Shown here: positions 53,530-54,087 of the stretch, in pieces | Layout: every line of letters begins with the position of its first letter | Numbering within the stretch: the stretch's first letter is position 1 | Assembly (NCBI GenBank): GCA_964448105.1 | Contig: CAYUVK010000023.1 | Span: forward strand, 1 to 54,087 | Source of the DNA: CAVQBP01 sp964448105 | GTDB taxonomy: Bacteria > Bacteroidota > Ignavibacteria > Ignavibacteriales > Ignavibacteriaceae | Length of the DNA: 54,087 nt | Direction of reading: 5' to 3' | Program-made: the position numbers and the translations under genes | The notes under the pieces: model-generated | What the model saw: only the letters and a program-made list of their open reading frames with translations | Databases searched by the model: none | Told to the model about the DNA's origin: nothing

Positions 53530-53916
53530 CTAATATACGTGCATTTTCGAAAGAGCTGATTCTACCGCAGTATGAAGTTCGACTGGAGCGAATGGCTTAA
53601 TTAAATATCCGTAAGGTTTAGTGGCAAGTGCTCTGTTAATTGTTTGTTCATCATTTAGAGCCGATAGATAAATTATAGGGATGTTATATTGAGTTATTAT
53701 TATCTGTGCTGTTTCAATCCCGTTAAGATTTCCTTTTAATGTTATATCCATTAAAACCAGATCAGGTTTCTCAATAGGTATTTTTCTAATTGCATCCTCA
53801 CCATTATCGACAGTTGAAGTAACACAATAATTTAATTTTTTTAATGTCATTTTTATATCTGCTGCAACAATACATTCATCTTCTACAACTAGAATTTTTC
53901 TTTTGTATTCTTCCAT
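53530..53916 (-). CDS. Stand-alone receiver-domain response regulator
   Basis: The 128 residues are a single CheY-like domain: acidic VEDE (12-14), phosphoacceptor Asp57 in LVLMDITLKG, Ser85 in the Thr position (YLSALND) and Lys107 in YLIKPF. It is closely related to the receiver of the pseudo-kinase protein at 38860, both carrying a PYGY(I/L)xKPF motif and the same MEE start. There is no output domain, so it acts through protein contact or phosphotransfer. It converges on the 2-oxoglutarate dehydrogenase gene with only 6 nt between stops. Its promoter lies at the window edge. Confidence 0.92.
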   Translation of the reverse strand: MEEYKRKILVVEDECIVAADIKMTLKKLNYCVTSTVDNGEDAIRKIPIEKPDLVLMDITLKGNLNGIETAQIIITQYNIPIIYLSALNDEQTINRALATKPYGYLIKPFAPVELHTAVESALSKMHVY

Positions 53917-54052
53917 ATCGGCTAAATAATAATTTTCTTGGTAAAACTTTTCAAGCGAACTAATTCAGCATATTTAAAAACATTTATTATGCCACAGCAA
54001 AATGTAAATATTATATTTGATTTTGAAGTAATTGTCAAAGATAAATAAAATT

Positions 54053-54069
54053 GGTGTAATATTTACACC
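54053..54069. repeat. Short perfect palindrome at the window edge
   Basis: GGTGTAA-TAT-TTACACC, perfect 7-bp arms with a 3-nt centre, followed by TTTT. It is either an operator of a divergently placed gene beyond the window or a small terminator. Confidence 0.4.
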
Positions 54070-54087
54070 TTTTCTGTAAAATATACC

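Overview
The window is AT-rich and densely coded, and looks like the chromosome of a member of the Bacteroidota/Chlorobi group, most likely Ignavibacteriota (Ignavibacteria). That placement is an inference from gene content: a type IX (Por) C-terminal sorting domain (gene at 1..1293 and a remnant near 13 kb), a TonB-dependent receptor with a carboxypeptidase-regulatory-like N-terminus, a very large barrel-like surface protein, an Hc1-type histone H1-like protein, a family B DNA polymerase II, NfnAB, and several TTG starts or starts without a Shine-Dalgarno sequence. No rRNA or ribosomal protein gene is present to confirm the lineage.

Layout. 1-7.3 kb: 3' end of a secreted surface protein, glmS, a cyclic-2,3-diphosphoglycerate-synthetase-like protein, and a convergent TonB-dependent receptor. 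7.3-13.2 kb: tRNA-Phe(GAA) followed by a sparse, accessory-looking stretch with a truncated signal-peptide ORF, a large gene whose EVE-like N-terminus and PD-(D/E)xK-like C-terminus are joined by an 11-codon tandem repeat broken by a 100-N assembly gap, a carboxymuconolactone decarboxylase-family protein, a GT-C-like membrane protein and a decayed type IX sorting domain. 13.2-20.2 kb: a secreted coiled-coil protein, DedA, then on the minus strand an envelope set (response regulator, histidine kinase, M50 protease with CBS domains, triple-BON protein) and a CapA-like phosphatase. 20.4-24.2 kb: minus-strand operon of an alpha/beta-hydrolase-BioY fusion, a membrane Fe-S oxidoreductase and a histone H1-like protein, ending in a clear terminator. 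24.7-28.1 kb: acyl-CoA dehydrogenase, then hisA, a cyclic-nucleotide-binding protein and a universal stress protein. 28.4-33.8 kb: HtrA protease with an exported partner, DNA polymerase II, a small secreted protein. 33.9-36.5 kb: feoAB with a readable promoter. 36.8-45.6 kb: three sensor kinases, one of which has lost its phosphoacceptor histidine, and a 1154-residue surface protein. 45.7-53.9 kb: NUDIX hydrolase, nfnAB, a small cysteine-rich protein, pdxH, an actinobacterial-type fused 2-oxoglutarate dehydrogenase and a stand-alone receiver.

How genes work together. The response regulator operon, the BON gene and the HtrA operon each carry, 41-82 nt upstream, the same tandem heptamer pattern (ATGAARN-N4-ATGAAGA on the plus strand). 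This suggests one OmpR-type envelope-stress regulon. The Fe-S oxidoreductase, acyl-CoA dehydrogenase, NfnAB and fused 2-oxoglutarate dehydrogenase describe flavin/ferredoxin-linked central metabolism. The best candidate for an undescribed system is the EVE-repeat-nuclease-like gene at 8798..10361, which fits a single-protein modification-dependent (type IV-like) restriction enzyme. The REC/pseudo-histidine-kinase protein at 38860 and the hydrolase-BioY fusion are the next most interesting.
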